DNA of 64,000 nt, from the NCBI GenBank assembly GCA_964594635.1, contig CAZQMV010000012.1, positions 12,493 through 76,492 of the forward strand, given 5' to 3'. This DNA comes from Berkiella sp964594635. GTDB lineage: Bacteria > Pseudomonadota > Gammaproteobacteria > Berkiellales > Berkiellaceae. The notes below the pieces were generated by a model, which did not search any database, had not been told where the DNA came from, and worked only from the letters and a program-made list of their open reading frames with translations. Both the position numbers and the translations under genes were made by a program. Shown here in pieces: positions 35,782-45,742 of the stretch. Position 1 is the stretch's first letter. Each line of letters starts with the position of its first letter.

Positions 35782-36108
35782 CTAGAATTTACTTCGTTTT
35801 CGAACAAGATTTGTTACATTGTTAGGCTTGAGTATGGAACCTATTTCTTGAGTGATGGTTTTCAATTTTTTCAAGCAACCACATGATGTACAGGTTCCAC
35901 CAAAAGCCGTTAATCCGACTGAATTCTCTTTTTGGCTATGTTTGCAAAACAAGGATAATGCCTCTTTTAGTACTGCGAGTGATTTTGTTTTTTCAACTTC
36001 AGCAAACGTTGTTAATAAAAAGGCTTCAACTTCTTTTTTCTGACGATATTTTTCCAAAACACTTTTCGCATTCGCAAAAAATTGCGGGAATTGGCTATCA
36101 GTTAACAT
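35782..36108 (-). CDS. Small protein with CTSCGC motif downstream of prsR
   Basis: 108 residues, not recognised. The N-terminal part is helical (FFANAKSVLEKYRQKKEVEAF); the C-terminal part contains GGTCTSCGCLKKLKTI, three closely spaced cysteines that could bind metal or be redox active. Its ATG is three bases after the prsR stop, so it is expressed with the two-component system and may be its accessory factor (inference from linkage). Confidence 0.6.
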   Translation of the reverse strand: MLTDSQFPQFFANAKSVLEKYRQKKEVEAFLLTTFAEVEKTKSLAVLKEALSLFCKHSQKENSVGLTAFGGTCTSCGCLKKLKTITQEIGSILKPNNVTNLVRKRSKF

Positions 36109-36111
36109 ACC

Positions 36112-37485
36112 CTACTCCTTTACTGATAATTCTCTTTCCGTCATTGCAAGCTTTTCCATTAAATTATAGAGTGTTGGCCTCGTTACACCCAACAATTCTG
36201 CTGCTTTAGACATATTGCTATCGCAGTAGTTGAGCGCCGTGGTGATCGCCTCCTTTTCTGCTGAATCACGTATTTGTTTAAGATTAAACGGCATAGCATG
36301 TAAATCATTAAACGGTAGATCCAGATCCGACAGCGTTATTTGAGAGGTGTCTGCCATCACAACTGCCCGCTTGATCTTATTCTCAAGTTCTCGAACATTC
36401 CCTGGCCATGAATAACTGTGAATGGCATCTAATGCCTCTGGCGTAAACCGTTTCACCGGTCGTTTATATTCTTGGGCAAATCGACTCAAAAATAACCTTG
36501 CCATCACCGCCGCATCACCAATTCTCTCTCTTAGAGGCGGTATAGAGATGGTGACTTCGCTTAAACGATAATAGAGATCTTCACGGAAAGTGTGAGCTTG
36601 GATGGATTCTTGTAAGTCATGATGTGTGGCACAAACGACCCTTACATCAACCGAAATCTGGCTTCTGCCACCCAAGCGTTCAAACGTTCGCTCTTGTAGA
36701 AAGCGTAACAATTTGGGTTGTAACGATATGGGTAAATCACCAATTTCATCAAGGAACAAAGTGCCTTTATTAGCCATTTCAATTTTACCCAGGGTTTGCT
36801 TAACTGCCCCGGTAAATGCCCCTTTTTCATAGCCAAACAATTCACTTTCAAGCAATGTTTCTGGAATGGCTGCACAGTTGATCGCAACAAAGGGTTCATG
36901 TGAACGATCACTATGCTCATGCAAAGCATTGGCTAATACTTCTTTGCCGGTGCCACTTTCTCCTAATAACAAAATACTAATATTGTTAGGAGCCACTTTT
37001 TGCACCGTACGACACACTTTTTGCATACTGGGGCTGCTGGTTAAAATGCCCTTAATTGAATGACTTAGGGTTAGCGTGTTTAATTGGTTATATTCTTTTT
37101 CTAAGGTGTGCAGATAATAAGCTCTGTCTACAATCAGACTTAATGCTTGAGATTCAATAGGCTTAACATAAAAATCATAAGCACCCATATTAATTGCTTG
37201 CATGGCGACAATGCGATCAGATTGCCCTGTTACCATGATGACTTTAGTGCTTGGTGACAATGAAACAATCTCTTGTAGGATATTTAGTCCTTCTTCATAA
37301 CCACAAGGATCAGGTGGAAGGCCTAAATCTAAGGTGACTACGCCTGGCTCATAGCGCCTTAATTTCGTAATGGCTTCAATTTTATCTTGGGCTGTGATGA
37401 CTTCATAGTTGCTAAATGCCCACTTTAATTGTTCTCTTAATCCTTCATCGTCTTCTATCACTAATAAATAGGGTTTATCAGTCAC
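36112..37485 (-). CDS. prsR: PEP-CTERM-type sigma-54 response regulator PrsR
   Basis: 457 residues: receiver domain with phospho-acceptor Asp53 in VTLDLGLPPDPCGYEEG, AAA+ domain with Walker A GESGTGKE and the sigma-54 contact motif GAFTGA, and a C-terminal Fis-type helix-turn-helix (MSKAAELLGVTRPTLYNLM). The long LDLGLPPDP receiver signature is typical of PrsR, which with PrsK controls exopolysaccharide and PEP-CTERM genes in other proteobacteria. GTG start at 37485, AAGGAAG upstream. Targets should be RpoN promoters. Confidence 0.88.
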   Translation of the reverse strand: MTDKPYLLVIEDDEGLREQLKWAFSNYEVITAQDKIEAITKLRRYEPGVVTLDLGLPPDPCGYEEGLNILQEIVSLSPSTKVIMVTGQSDRIVAMQAINMGAYDFYVKPIESQALSLIVDRAYYLHTLEKEYNQLNTLTLSHSIKGILTSSPSMQKVCRTVQKVAPNNISILLLGESGTGKEVLANALHEHSDRSHEPFVAINCAAIPETLLESELFGYEKGAFTGAVKQTLGKIEMANKGTLFLDEIGDLPISLQPKLLRFLQERTFERLGGRSQISVDVRVVCATHHDLQESIQAHTFREDLYYRLSEVTISIPPLRERIGDAAVMARLFLSRFAQEYKRPVKRFTPEALDAIHSYSWPGNVRELENKIKRAVVMADTSQITLSDLDLPFNDLHAMPFNLKQIRDSAEKEAITTALNYCDSNMSKAAELLGVTRPTLYNLMEKLAMTERELSVKE

Positions 37486-37507
37486 TGCTACTTCCTTTTA
37501 TAATGAA

Positions 37508-39607
37508 CTACGCAAAACTCTGTTCTTTCCCACACTTTGGAACCATCGGAAATTCCAGTGTAAAAGTTGACCCTTTATCTTTAATGGTTTCTACTGATAG
37601 CTTACCACCTACAGTGTGGACATATTCTTTCGCTTCATAAACGCCAATGCCCATCCCTTTTTCACCTTTGGTTGTGATAAAGGGCTTATATAGATCGCCA
37701 TGTAAAAATTCGGCTTCCATACCACAACCGGTATCTTTGATGGCGATCAGGAGTTTATTGCCTGTTTCAATGACCGATAACACCACTTCACCGTGTTCTG
37801 GCGTAGCTTCTTGCGCATTTTCAACCAAATGGCATAGCACGTTCACCATTTGATCTTCATCACCCAGCACTTGAATATCCTTATTTTTGATTTTCCATTC
37901 CATTCTAGGAACAGGATGACGGTGATTAGTTAATTGGATCACTTTTTGAATGGTTGAAGCGATACAAACCGTTTGAGGACTAAGGAGTCGCTCTCTATCA
38001 CGCATTTGCAATAACAGCCGGTCAATTTTATCTGCCGCATGCTCCATCGTTAAAAACGCACTACGAATAAATCCTGGATTATTTTCATGCTTTTCACGGT
38101 TACTATTCATGAGTTTTAATTGGGATTGAACATTTTTCAAATCATGCATCACAAAGGCTGATAATCGATTAAATCCTTCAAACTGGCGAGCGATTGCCAG
38201 CGCTTCTGCATTCCTTTCTTGCACCAAGCAAATAACGGCTTGGCGACCCGCCATTGAAAGCAGATCTAATACTTCCCAATTAATATTAAAAAACGTCACT
38301 CTAGGATGAGCCAAAATCACAAAGGCATGTAACCGATTACCATGTAAGAGCGGCACTAATAACCAAGCCCAGGAAAACTGGCGAATGGCTTGCGGCACAC
38401 TGACAAAGGAAAAAGCACGATCATTTTCACTCAAGTGTGAAGGAATTTCTAACGCACGTTGTGATTGCTGTAAATAATCGGTAAATGCGCATGGCTCGAT
38501 GACCACTTCTTGATTGGGGAAAGCGCTATGCCAACAATCTTTTAGAACATATCCTCGGTTTTCTTCCCATTCAAATAAGACGCCCTTACGGCTTTGCACC
38601 ATATCCGCCAGCGCTTTAATCACGCGAGTCGTTAATTGTCTTTGATCATCATTGGCATATAACAGTAATGAGAATCGGATCCACTCTTCACGATAATCGT
38701 AACGAAGTTTGAAAAAGTTTTTTGAAATAAAGACTTTGGTCCAAGCTCTAGCACGGCCCGAAGATAACATGATAGCTAATAAAACTAAGGCACCGGTAAA
38801 AAAGAGGATCTGTAATGCATCTCCCCATGTGCCAGCCCATTCCCTAATAAAGCAACTGACCATGATCATGGTCAACAAATAAATACCGCTGGAAATGAAG
38901 ATGGTTGAGCGAAAAATAACGGTCCGTGAAGGTAAGATTTCAGCTTGCCATTTATGATGACGCAACGCACTCAACACGATCAATGGCGCAACAAGCGTAG
39001 AAATAGCTCCTCTTGCTTGCCAAATGCTAATGCTAATGTTGTTTAAGATAGCTGCATTGGCATACATATAGAAATCGTAGCAATAGACAATGCCCATCCC
39101 GATACATAAAAATTTGAGCCGCCATCTTTGGTGCCCCATTGAACCGCGATAGATTTGCTCAATGAGTGCTAAAACTAAGATTGAAAATAATACCGATTCA
39201 CTATAGGCATAGGTACTTAATTGATCAGCAATGTCAGTTTGCCAAGCGACTATTTCAATTACACTAATGCAAAAAACAGAAAATAATAAACAACCCACAA
39301 ACCCATAAAAGGCGTGGTTAAAAAACCAGCGCTTTTCTTTTGCTTGATGCGTCAGTTTTAATAATTTGATAAAGCATGCAAACCAAAACGCATCGTTCAC
39401 AATTTCTGATAGGGTAACAACCGAATAGTTTGCGATAAAACCCGCTGCATAGAGGGTCGATAAAATAGCCCACACCATTGCTGTGCAAGCACTTAGCGCT
39501 AAAATAGGAAACTGTAAACGGGTAGGTCGATGAGACAATAGAACAAGCGAGACAAGTGCAAAAGCAATTGCGCAGGAAAGATAGCTGGCAACTGCAATTT
39601 CTGGCAT
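37508..39607 (-). CDS. prsK: PEP-CTERM-type sensor histidine kinase PrsK
   Basis: 699-residue membrane kinase. About eight hydrophobic helices in residues 1-285, then a GAF-like region (about 310-460), the phospho-acceptor His488 in FNRLSAFVMHDLKNVQSQL, and an HATPase domain with NAQEATPEHGEV, DTGCGMEAEF and GMGIGVYEAKEY. The sequence around the His is the PrsK signature. Start ATG has AGGAG upstream. It lies 22 bases before prsR, forming a cognate pair. Confidence 0.9.
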   Translation of the reverse strand: MPEIAVASYLSCAIAFALVSLVLLSHRPTRLQFPILALSACTAMVWAILSTLYAAGFIANYSVVTLSEIVNDAFWFACFIKLLKLTHQAKEKRWFFNHAFYGFVGCLLFSVFCISVIEIVAWQTDIADQLSTYAYSESVLFSILVLALIEQIYRGSMGHQRWRLKFLCIGMGIVYCYDFYMYANAAILNNISISIWQARGAISTLVAPLIVLSALRHHKWQAEILPSRTVIFRSTIFISSGIYLLTMIMVSCFIREWAGTWGDALQILFFTGALVLLAIMLSSGRARAWTKVFISKNFFKLRYDYREEWIRFSLLLYANDDQRQLTTRVIKALADMVQSRKGVLFEWEENRGYVLKDCWHSAFPNQEVVIEPCAFTDYLQQSQRALEIPSHLSENDRAFSFVSVPQAIRQFSWAWLLVPLLHGNRLHAFVILAHPRVTFFNINWEVLDLLSMAGRQAVICLVQERNAEALAIARQFEGFNRLSAFVMHDLKNVQSQLKLMNSNREKHENNPGFIRSAFLTMEHAADKIDRLLLQMRDRERLLSPQTVCIASTIQKVIQLTNHRHPVPRMEWKIKNKDIQVLGDEDQMVNVLCHLVENAQEATPEHGEVVLSVIETGNKLLIAIKDTGCGMEAEFLHGDLYKPFITTKGEKGMGIGVYEAKEYVHTVGGKLSVETIKDKGSTFTLEFPMVPKCGKEQSFA

Positions 39608-39662
39608 CGTTTCTCCTGAGATAAGGGATCAAAACCGACGGCTACTGCTTTCTATACTACCT

Positions 39663-41234
39663 CTACTTGTCAATAATTAATGCTAATTGACTAAATTCGT
39701 TTAACAAGGCCTGACATAATGCATAACTGCGTTGTTCTATTTCAACGGCATTATTAATAACTTGTCCATCTTCATGTACTAATCCTACCTTCTGTTGGGT
39801 AAGGAATTCAGTAAGCTTTTGGCTTAACTCTTTGACAGAAATTTGCCCGTCGCAATTTTGTAATAAAAATCTTTCAATATCGCTCAACGAAATCGTTTCA
39901 TGCCGACCATTCGTTACCCACGACTGATGCTGTAACTGGTAATGTATCCACTCTGCCGTGAGCGGATTTTCTCCCGGCTCTTCGGCATAACTTCCACTAC
40001 TTGAATGGATTTTAACCAATCCCCCCAGCACTAAGCGCATGAGATTCAATTCTTCTATCAGATACCGCTCTACGGACGCACGATCAAGTTTGGCCATATC
40101 CTTCATGACACTAACACATAATTCATCAAAAGCAATCGGTTTTCCTTTTTGAGCAGCTAATTTAAGCATGGCAACTTTTGCTAAAGGGACAGTCAAGCTC
40201 AACGTAATGTGCTGCCCTATAAAGCGCATGCTGTTTTCATTCATGAGATCCTTTTCAGGATCTCCCTCTACTATCCCAGCAAAAGTTAAATAAAATTCCT
40301 TGATTTGTGAAGTATAAAGACTGCGGTTTATCTTGACGTTTTCGTGGCAAAGCAATGTACAGCGAAAGCGTTGATTTCGAATAAAATCCAGATATTGTCC
40401 ACAACTCACCACGTCATTGATTTTATTCATTTCCTTTGACAACGATTCTGGCAAGTTACTCGGATACATTTGAGCTAAATCGGTATCGGCCAAGTAGGCT
40501 AAGTGATATTTTTTGGCATTTTCAACAAACTGATAAAAATACAGCGGTTCATTGATTTCACCTAAATGATCATGTACCAAATAGGAATCTGGTTGCTTGG
40601 CTAATATATCAATTTCAGTCCGTAAAAATTTAGCATATGGAGAATCATCTTCTCCCAAGCCTTGGACCATAAATTGTAATACTTGACGTGCTTCTTTGGC
40701 TCTGGCGATAGGAGATTCAATGAATTTGGTATGATAGAGCATCATTTCGCGAATACTTCTAACTACATTCCATCCAGGAAGGGTGTTATAGCTAACGTAA
40801 GCGACACCATGGGGTGCAAGATGTTGCTGACAAACGCTTAATATCTTTTCTCGAATAGCTTCTGGCACCCAAGAGTAGATCCCATGGCAAATAATGTAAT
40901 CGAATTGGCCAAAGGAGGGTGTGATCGCCTCTATCCCAAGGTGAAATACCTTGATGTTAGTTAACTTGAGTTCTTTTATGCTGCGCTCTGCTTTTTGAAT
41001 TTGTACCGCGCTTAAATCAACACCTATAATGTGAGCAGAGGGTGCCTGACAGGCCATAGGAATAATATTGCCGCCACTTGCACACCCTAGCTCTAAAATA
41101 CGCGCATGAGCAAATTCAGTGGGTGCTAACCCAAATAATTTCGCCAATGTATATAAATGATCCGGGTGTGTTTGCGAGTACGAGCGACTTTCATATTCAG
41201 TAATATCGTAGGAGAAAGCAGCGCTAACAGACAT
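39663..41234 (-). CDS. Class I methyltransferase with methyltransferase regulatory domain (rickettsial PKMT-like)
   Basis: 523 residues. The SAM-binding domain has motif I ILELGCASGGN (about residues 45-55) and DLSAVQIQKAE. It is followed by the regulatory region of the MethyTransf_Reg family and a C-terminal winged part. This architecture is that of the rickettsial protein lysine methyltransferases that modify OmpB; members also occur in other host-associated and free-living bacteria. ATG 41234 was preferred to a TTG four codons upstream. The gene is divergent from the next one. Substrate unknown. Confidence 0.75.
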   Translation of the reverse strand: MSVSAAFSYDITEYESRSYSQTHPDHLYTLAKLFGLAPTEFAHARILELGCASGGNIIPMACQAPSAHIIGVDLSAVQIQKAERSIKELKLTNIKVFHLGIEAITPSFGQFDYIICHGIYSWVPEAIREKILSVCQQHLAPHGVAYVSYNTLPGWNVVRSIREMMLYHTKFIESPIARAKEARQVLQFMVQGLGEDDSPYAKFLRTEIDILAKQPDSYLVHDHLGEINEPLYFYQFVENAKKYHLAYLADTDLAQMYPSNLPESLSKEMNKINDVVSCGQYLDFIRNQRFRCTLLCHENVKINRSLYTSQIKEFYLTFAGIVEGDPEKDLMNENSMRFIGQHITLSLTVPLAKVAMLKLAAQKGKPIAFDELCVSVMKDMAKLDRASVERYLIEELNLMRLVLGGLVKIHSSSGSYAEEPGENPLTAEWIHYQLQHQSWVTNGRHETISLSDIERFLLQNCDGQISVKELSQKLTEFLTQQKVGLVHEDGQVINNAVEIEQRSYALCQALLNEFSQLALIIDK

Positions 41235-41341
41235 AGTATCTCTCAACTCAAAAAGAATACTATTTCAGTTAAGTAAAATGGCTGTCAACTTATAGCCGGC
41301 CATTTGGCATTCAACAATTAGTTTTCTTACTAGGAGCTGCC

Positions 41342-43390
41342 ATGTTCCAAGTTGTCGTTGGTGTTGGGATCTTTACCAGCGCGTTTTTAATCTTCTTTAT
41401 TCAGCTCTTGTTGGCTAAACATATGCTACCTCAGTTTGGTGGCTCAGCCTTTGTTTGGATAACCAGCATTTTATTTTTCCAAACCGGTTTATTACTCGGT
41501 TACTTCTATGCTTATCTATTAGCCAAACTCCCATCGAAGCGCTTACAAGCCTTCATTCATTTTGGCTTACTCCTTGCTTCACTTTACTTTATTCCTATTC
41601 AGCTAGATGGTTTTGTTATAAACAACCAACAATGGCCACCTATTAGCGTTTGGCAGCTTCTGTGCTCGATTTCATTATTACCTTTTATTGTTATATCGGC
41701 TTCAAGTCCACTATTACAACATTGGTACTGTCAAATCAAAGAAAGTGAATTCCCTTACTACTTTTACTCGATCTCTAATACGGGATCACTATTAGGACTG
41801 TTGGGATACCCCTTTTTAATTGAACCGTTCATTGGCCTTCATCAACAAGCGCAGCTGTGGACGTTAATGTATCTTTGCTATTGCTTCATTTGTCTTATTT
41901 GTATGGTCCATCTCTTACGGATCAAAAAAACGCCTATGTATGCTAAAGTTCCTTTCAATATCACAATCATCAAAGCAAACCAATGGCTGTTTTTAAGTTT
42001 CATCTCTAGTGCATTACTCTTAGCGGTGACACAGTTTTTAACTCAAAACGTGATTAATTTGCCACTCATGTGGGTCATCCCGCTTGGCTTATACCTTATC
42101 TCCTTTATTGTGACTTTTTCCAAAACAACTGGCTATGATCGTCATTTTTGGTTTAGCGCATTTCTCATTTTCTTAACACTCACTTTGTGGCTCATTTATA
42201 TGGAAAGCCTCTCCGGGTATGATGTAGTCATTGTATTACTCGGTTTACTTTACAGTGCCTGCATGATTTGTCATGGCGAGTTGATTTTAAGAAAACCCTC
42301 CCTTCGATCGTTAACCACCTTTTATCTGTTTATTTCACTGGGTGGAGTACTAGGAAGTCTTTTTGTGAATCTTGTTGCCTATGTATTATTAGGCAAATGG
42401 TGGGATTTTTATATTCCGTTACTACTGCTTACCATCATGGTTGTAACAATTAGCTATCAAAAATACAGAGCAAAACAATTAACTTGGGAAACAGAAGTAC
42501 TCACCAGCACTTGCCTTATCATTATTGTTGGGTTAACAATAGTCTGCATTATTCAGCCTAAAACAGAAGTGCTTACTGAAAAAAGAAGTCTTTATGGTTT
42601 TATTCGCATTTTTGATCATCTACCCAACAAGAAATATGCGTATCGAGAAATGCGTCATGGGCAAATTACCCACGGTGTTCAAGCCTTGGCAACCGATAAA
42701 CAAATGATACCAACCACTTATTATGGTGAAAAATCAGGTGTTAAATTAAGCATTGAATATTTACGGCAACATAAAAAGGAACCCTTAAATATTGCTGTGA
42801 TCGGTTTAGGTGTGGGCACCATTGCAAGCTTGGGTGCAAAAGGTGACAATATTGATTTTTATGAGTTAGATGAAAATGTAAAAGATTTTGCTTATCAATA
42901 TTTCACATACCTTAAATCTTCCCCTGCCAATATCAAAGTGATTTTGGGAGATGCCCGTCTTTCAATGGTAAAGGCACAATTTTCTCCCACCTTTAAACAC
43001 TATGATCTCATCGTTGCCGATGCCTTTAATGGCGATGCGATACCCTTTCATTTATTGACTCATGAGGCCATTCAGTTATATCAGCATTTATTAACGAAAG
43101 ATGGCATCATCGCTTTACATACTACCAATACGTATCTCTCGTTTTATCCTTTAACCTTTAATTTAGCAAAAGATCAAAATCTTCAACATATCTGGGTACA
43201 AACACTCGGCCAACCTTTAAAACTAAACTATACGAACTACTGGGCATTGTTAAGCCAAGATCCCGTATTGACAGCATGGATGAAGCAGCAAAGCGGAATC
43301 AAAATAGTCGACTTTACGCCAAAATCAGATATTTTATGGACAGATGATTTCAATAGCATATTGCCGTTGTTAAGAATATTATCACTATAA
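41342..43390 (+). CDS. Polytopic membrane protein with C-terminal spermidine-synthase fold
   Basis: 682 residues. Residues 1 to about 400 form around a dozen membrane helices; the C-terminal 250 residues are a SAM-binding spermidine synthase-like domain with IAVIGLGVGTIASLG, NIKVILGDARLS and YDLIVADAFNGDAIP. Such fused proteins are common but uncharacterised, and polyamine synthesis is not assured. Good start with GGAGCTGCC. Its end overlaps the converging antiporter gene by six bases. Confidence 0.75.
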   Translation: MFQVVVGVGIFTSAFLIFFIQLLLAKHMLPQFGGSAFVWITSILFFQTGLLLGYFYAYLLAKLPSKRLQAFIHFGLLLASLYFIPIQLDGFVINNQQWPPISVWQLLCSISLLPFIVISASSPLLQHWYCQIKESEFPYYFYSISNTGSLLGLLGYPFLIEPFIGLHQQAQLWTLMYLCYCFICLICMVHLLRIKKTPMYAKVPFNITIIKANQWLFLSFISSALLLAVTQFLTQNVINLPLMWVIPLGLYLISFIVTFSKTTGYDRHFWFSAFLIFLTLTLWLIYMESLSGYDVVIVLLGLLYSACMICHGELILRKPSLRSLTTFYLFISLGGVLGSLFVNLVAYVLLGKWWDFYIPLLLLTIMVVTISYQKYRAKQLTWETEVLTSTCLIIIVGLTIVCIIQPKTEVLTEKRSLYGFIRIFDHLPNKKYAYREMRHGQITHGVQALATDKQMIPTTYYGEKSGVKLSIEYLRQHKKEPLNIAVIGLGVGTIASLGAKGDNIDFYELDENVKDFAYQYFTYLKSSPANIKVILGDARLSMVKAQFSPTFKHYDLIVADAFNGDAIPFHLLTHEAIQLYQHLLTKDGIIALHTTNTYLSFYPLTFNLAKDQNLQHIWVQTLGQPLKLNYTNYWALLSQDPVLTAWMKQQSGIKIVDFTPKSDILWTDDFNSILPLLRILSL

Positions 43391-45145
43391 TTTATCATTA
43401 TCATGTTTTTGAAATGTGTCTAAAAAGACATCTTTTAACCGTGAATGTAGCTTGATAAACCAGGTATAGAGCAAAGAAATTAAAATAATAGAGACAATAC
43501 AAATCACAATTAATAATTCGATTGGCGGCAATATACTAATACTTAAAGCGCAAACAAATAGCATCATACTGATCAAAGAAAACAACGGAATAAGTTCAGC
43601 AACAATTTTATGCCATTTTAATTTTAAATCATTTTCATCATTCTTGATGTTTAACTCAGTCATCATTATGCACAAAAATTGAATTTTACGATAGGCTGCA
43701 ATTAAAAATGGCAGTGAGATAATAAAGGCAATGGCCCAAAATATGGCTTTTTGAATGTGATGATTAGAAAGCGATAAAACAAATTCTCCCCAAGGGGTTC
43801 CTGCAAGATAAGCCATCGTGAAAAATATTCCCATCACAATAAACAAGTTAACAACAACCTGAATAATGTTGTAGGTTTTATAACGCTTCATATGCACATT
43901 TTGTGCTGTATCTCTAATACTTAGCCAACCACAATATTTATTAAACTGCTTGCTGACACTATTTGGAACAAAGAAAGCAATAACACGCGTGATTTTATCT
44001 GAGTATTTTATTAAATACGGCGTCAGAAGGGTTGTAATGGCAGAAACGGTTACCGCAATGGGATATAAGAATGCACTGGTCACCCCAAGAGTTACCCCTA
44101 ATGTTGCAATAATAAATGAAAACTCACCAATCTGCGCTAACCCTAAGCCCACCCGCATCGACGTTTTGCCGCTTTTACCGGTGATTAAAATACCAAAACT
44201 GCTACTGATAACTTTACCGAAAATAACTACCAAGGTGATCCCAATAATGGGTAAGGGATGTGTTGTAAGAACGCTTGGTTCAAACAATAAACCGACAGAA
44301 ACGAAGAAAATAGCACTAAACATATCGCGCAGGGGCAAAATCAGCGATTCAATTGTCCCCAGATGCCGTGACTCGGCCATAATGGCCCCAATGATAAATG
44401 CGCCTAATGCCACACTGTATCCTAAACGAATAACCAGTAAACAAAAACCAAAACACATTCCCAGCACCGAAATGAGCAGTATTTCCCTATTGTTGAATTT
44501 GGCAATATACGAGAGGATCCTGGGAATTATCAGTATCCCAAGGAATAATGACACAACCAGAAAAGTTGATAATTTTCCGAGGGTAATAATAAAATCCTCA
44601 GCATGCATCGAACCTGTAATCGAAATTGTTGAAAGCAGTGCTAAAATAGCTATGGCAAAGATATCTTCTAATATCAAAATGCCAAAAATCAGTTGCGCAA
44701 ATTTTTTATTTTTTAATCCCTGTTCTTCTAATGCCTTTAAAATAATCGTTGTAGAGGAGATAGCGAGCATGGCCCCCAAAAAAATAGAGTCTGTTTGGCT
44801 CCAATGAAAAAAGCGACCAATGGCATATCCCAATCCTGTCATCAAGATAATTTCCAGTAACGTAGCAATAGCCGCAGGTTTACCCACTTTACTCAATTTG
44901 CGCAAGTTGAACTCAAGTCCTAAAGAAAACAAAAGGAATATCACGCCTAACTCAGCAAGCGTTTGAATCGTATTGAGATCTTGAATAAAAGAAAATGGTG
45001 GCGTATGAGGGCCAATGAGCATACCTGCAACGATATACCCTAATACCACAGGCTGCTTAAAACGATGACACAGCACCGAGATAAGACCCGCAACCAGCAT
45101 GATAACTGCTAAGTCTTGAACGAAAATGAGGGCATTACTGTGCAA
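43385..45145 (-). CDS. CPA2-family cation/proton antiporter without RCK domain
   Basis: 586 residues with about 12-13 membrane helices. Conserved features are RFKQPVVLGYIVAGMLIGP near the start, ELGVIFLLFSLGLEF, and GLAQIGEFSFIIATLGV, all typical of KefB/YbaL-like transporters. The usual cytosolic RCK/TrkA-N domain is absent; in its place are two or three more hydrophobic helices and a polar segment. The start is TTG at 45145, supported by AAGGTGG five bases upstream; no ATG occurs before the first membrane segment. Ion specificity, K+ or Na+, cannot be read. Confidence 0.85.
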   Translation of the reverse strand: MHSNALIFVQDLAVIMLVAGLISVLCHRFKQPVVLGYIVAGMLIGPHTPPFSFIQDLNTIQTLAELGVIFLLFSLGLEFNLRKLSKVGKPAAIATLLEIILMTGLGYAIGRFFHWSQTDSIFLGAMLAISSTTIILKALEEQGLKNKKFAQLIFGILILEDIFAIAILALLSTISITGSMHAEDFIITLGKLSTFLVVSLFLGILIIPRILSYIAKFNNREILLISVLGMCFGFCLLVIRLGYSVALGAFIIGAIMAESRHLGTIESLILPLRDMFSAIFFVSVGLLFEPSVLTTHPLPIIGITLVVIFGKVISSSFGILITGKSGKTSMRVGLGLAQIGEFSFIIATLGVTLGVTSAFLYPIAVTVSAITTLLTPYLIKYSDKITRVIAFFVPNSVSKQFNKYCGWLSIRDTAQNVHMKRYKTYNIIQVVVNLFIVMGIFFTMAYLAGTPWGEFVLSLSNHHIQKAIFWAIAFIISLPFLIAAYRKIQFLCIMMTELNIKNDENDLKLKWHKIVAELIPLFSLISMMLFVCALSISILPPIELLIVICIVSIILISLLYTWFIKLHSRLKDVFLDTFQKHDNDKL

Positions 45146-45310
45146 TAAACCACCTTAACTACAATAAAAAAGGGTTCCCCATTATTTAACTTAGCAATGA
45201 ATTAAAAAGGATGATAACTGTATATAACAGCAGCATTTAATATAAAGTAATTAAGGCACCAAAGATGACATCTATACTTTATGAAATACCCTTTGCTGGA
45301 GAGCCATATA

Positions 45311-45742
45311 ATGCAAACCCCATTAAGTGTCCTATTAAAGGAAAAAAGCAATAAAATTCAGACATTAACTGCAAATGACAGCTGTTATCATTGCGCTGAA
45401 ATATTAACGAAATTTGGCATCGGGGCTTTACTTGTGATGGAAGGTGAAACCTTACAAGGCATTATCAGCGAAAGAGATTTAATCAATAAATTGATCAATA
45501 AAAAATTAGATCCCAACACCGTAAAAGTTTCCGAATTAATGACGCGTAATGTTCTCACGGTAACACCGGAAACCACAGTCCAACAAGCCATGGAAATTAT
45601 GACTGAAAAGCGCTTTCGTCACTTACCGGTATTAGAAAATAATAAATTGGTTGGTATTATTTCTATCGGCGACATCACGCGTTGGGTAATGTTGCAACAA
45701 CAACAAGAAATCTCAGCACTCACAGGCTATATACATGGCTAA
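45311..45742 (+). CDS. CBS-domain pair protein
   Basis: 143 residues, two CBS motifs in tandem (adenylate-binding regulatory modules). Visible signatures: GIGALLVMEGETLQGIISERD and RHLPVLENNKLVGIISIGDI. ATG 45311 lies at a proper distance from GGAGAG; the upstream ATG at 45281 does not. The stop region overlaps the converging transporter by four bases. Stand-alone CBS proteins often regulate a partner by sensing AMP or ATP; partner unknown. Confidence 0.87.
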   Translation: MQTPLSVLLKEKSNKIQTLTANDSCYHCAEILTKFGIGALLVMEGETLQGIISERDLINKLINKKLDPNTVKVSELMTRNVLTVTPETTVQQAMEIMTEKRFRHLPVLENNKLVGIISIGDITRWVMLQQQQEISALTGYIHG

